Below, piece by piece: positions 20,133-20,548 of a stretch of DNA of 20,548 nt; the first letter of the stretch is position 1, and every line of letters begins with the position of its first letter. Origin of the DNA: Aalborgiella sp031424795 (GTDB lineage: Bacteria; Pseudomonadota; Gammaproteobacteria; Burkholderiales; Burkholderiaceae_C). The notes beneath the pieces are model-generated. The model was not told where the DNA came from. It made no database searches and worked only from the letters and a program-made list of their open reading frames with translations. The position numbers and the translations under genes are program-made. The stretch covers positions 1 through 20,548 of the forward strand of contig JANPIC010000115.1 in the NCBI GenBank assembly GCA_031424795.1, written 5' to 3'.

Positions 20133-20548
20133 ATGGCTGAATTAGCAACCATCGCCCGTCCCTACGCGGAGGCGCTTTTCAAAGCAACTTCTCAGGATTT
20201 GAACGGCGCTGCCGTTTGGGTGGACGCCCTGTCTGCCGTTGCGCAAAATGCGCAGCTGCAGCAATTTGCCGACAGTCCCAAAGCAAGCACAGATCAAGTT
20301 TTTGATCTGATTGCAGGTGTGGCCCAGGTGGATTTGCCAGACGCAGCGAAAAATTTCCTGCGCACTGTCATTGAAAACGGCCGTTTGAGTGCTTTGCCTG
20401 AAATGGCAACACAGTTTCGCGCTTTGAAAAATGCGCAAAGCGGCTCGTCTGATGCTGTCGTGCACAGTGCATTTCCAATCGACGGTGCTGCTTTGGCTGA
20501 ATTGGCTGTCACTTTGGAAAAGCAATTCAAGCGCAAACTCAACTTATC
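20133..20548 (+). CDS. atpH: F1Fo ATP synthase subunit delta (3' end outside window)
   Basis: Reading from the ATG at 20133 gives MAELATIARPYAEALFKATS, the typical opening of the delta (OSCP) subunit. The frame stays open to the window end through FLRTVIENGRLSALPEMATQFRAL and LEKQFKRKLNL, about 138 codons of an expected 175-180. The helical N-terminal domain, which binds the top of F1, is complete. The C-terminal part that contacts subunit b is cut off. It starts 34 nt after atpF, in the usual B-E-F-H order. Confidence 0.95.
   Translation, partial: MAELATIARPYAEALFKATSQDLNGAAVWVDALSAVAQNAQLQQFADSPKASTDQVFDLIAGVAQVDLPDAAKNFLRTVIENGRLSALPEMATQFRALKNAQSGSSDAVVHSAFPIDGAALAELAVTLEKQFKRKLNL

Noticed and set aside
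1..20548. Defence island, phage, CRISPR or biosynthetic cluster
   Set aside because: Almost all genes are core housekeeping or conserved families; there are no regularly spaced repeats, integrases, transposases or toxin-antitoxin pairs visible.

Overview
The window looks like chromosomal core sequence from a betaproteobacterium of the order Burkholderiales, most likely Comamonadaceae or a close relative. That placement rests on the protein sequences (for example the ribosomal S9 and L13 ends, the bactofilin neighbourhood and the IIA-HPr-EI phosphotransferase set) and on gene order recalled from that group; no database search was possible. Nearly every base is coding. There is no CRISPR array, tRNA, rRNA, insertion sequence or phage gene, and no gene-free stretch exceeds about 210 bases.

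Layout. 1-501: 3' end of a LysR-type regulator. 568-1833 (minus): tyrosyl-tRNA synthetase. 2000-4499 (plus): an M23 murein endopeptidase followed 7 nt later by anhydro-N-acetylmuramic acid kinase, a wall remodelling and recycling pair. 4533-7185 (minus): erpA; bactofilin with an upstream DUF6776-like coiled-coil membrane protein; and the rplM-rpsI ribosomal operon with tandem hairpins after it. 7392-11815 (plus): a lipoprotein, an MFS transporter, a mannose-type PTS IIA, HPr and Enzyme I, with ATGA/GTGA and 32-nt overlaps that indicate one operon. 11955-12620 (plus): an orphan OmpR/PhoB-type response regulator. 12651-17476 (minus): read in the direction of transcription, a CopD-like membrane protein, a secreted metallo-beta-lactamase-fold hydrolase, YbeD/DUF493, lipB, lipA and an aldo/keto reductase. 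17644 to the end (plus): the start of the F1Fo ATP synthase operon, atpI-atpB-atpE-atpF-atpH, with atpH cut by the window edge.

No obviously new multi-gene system is present. The most unusual signal is a short dispersed repeat of about 49 bp, found five times in 20 kb. It has a conserved GCTAT-N7-ATAGC inverted repeat followed by a core close to aggcaataaatacgccggct. One copy lies between convergent genes. The other four lie inside reading frames: in lipB it coincides with an extra peptide segment, in the metallo-hydrolase it encodes most of the signal peptide, and in the MFS transporter one copy sits in a membrane helix and another in a helix/loop junction. Other points of interest are a 15-bp hairpin between atpE and atpF, a T-rich tract before atpE, readable promoters for erpA, the M23 gene, the atp operon and rplM (-10 only), and an 18-residue C-terminal extension of ribosomal protein L13 that runs into rpsI.
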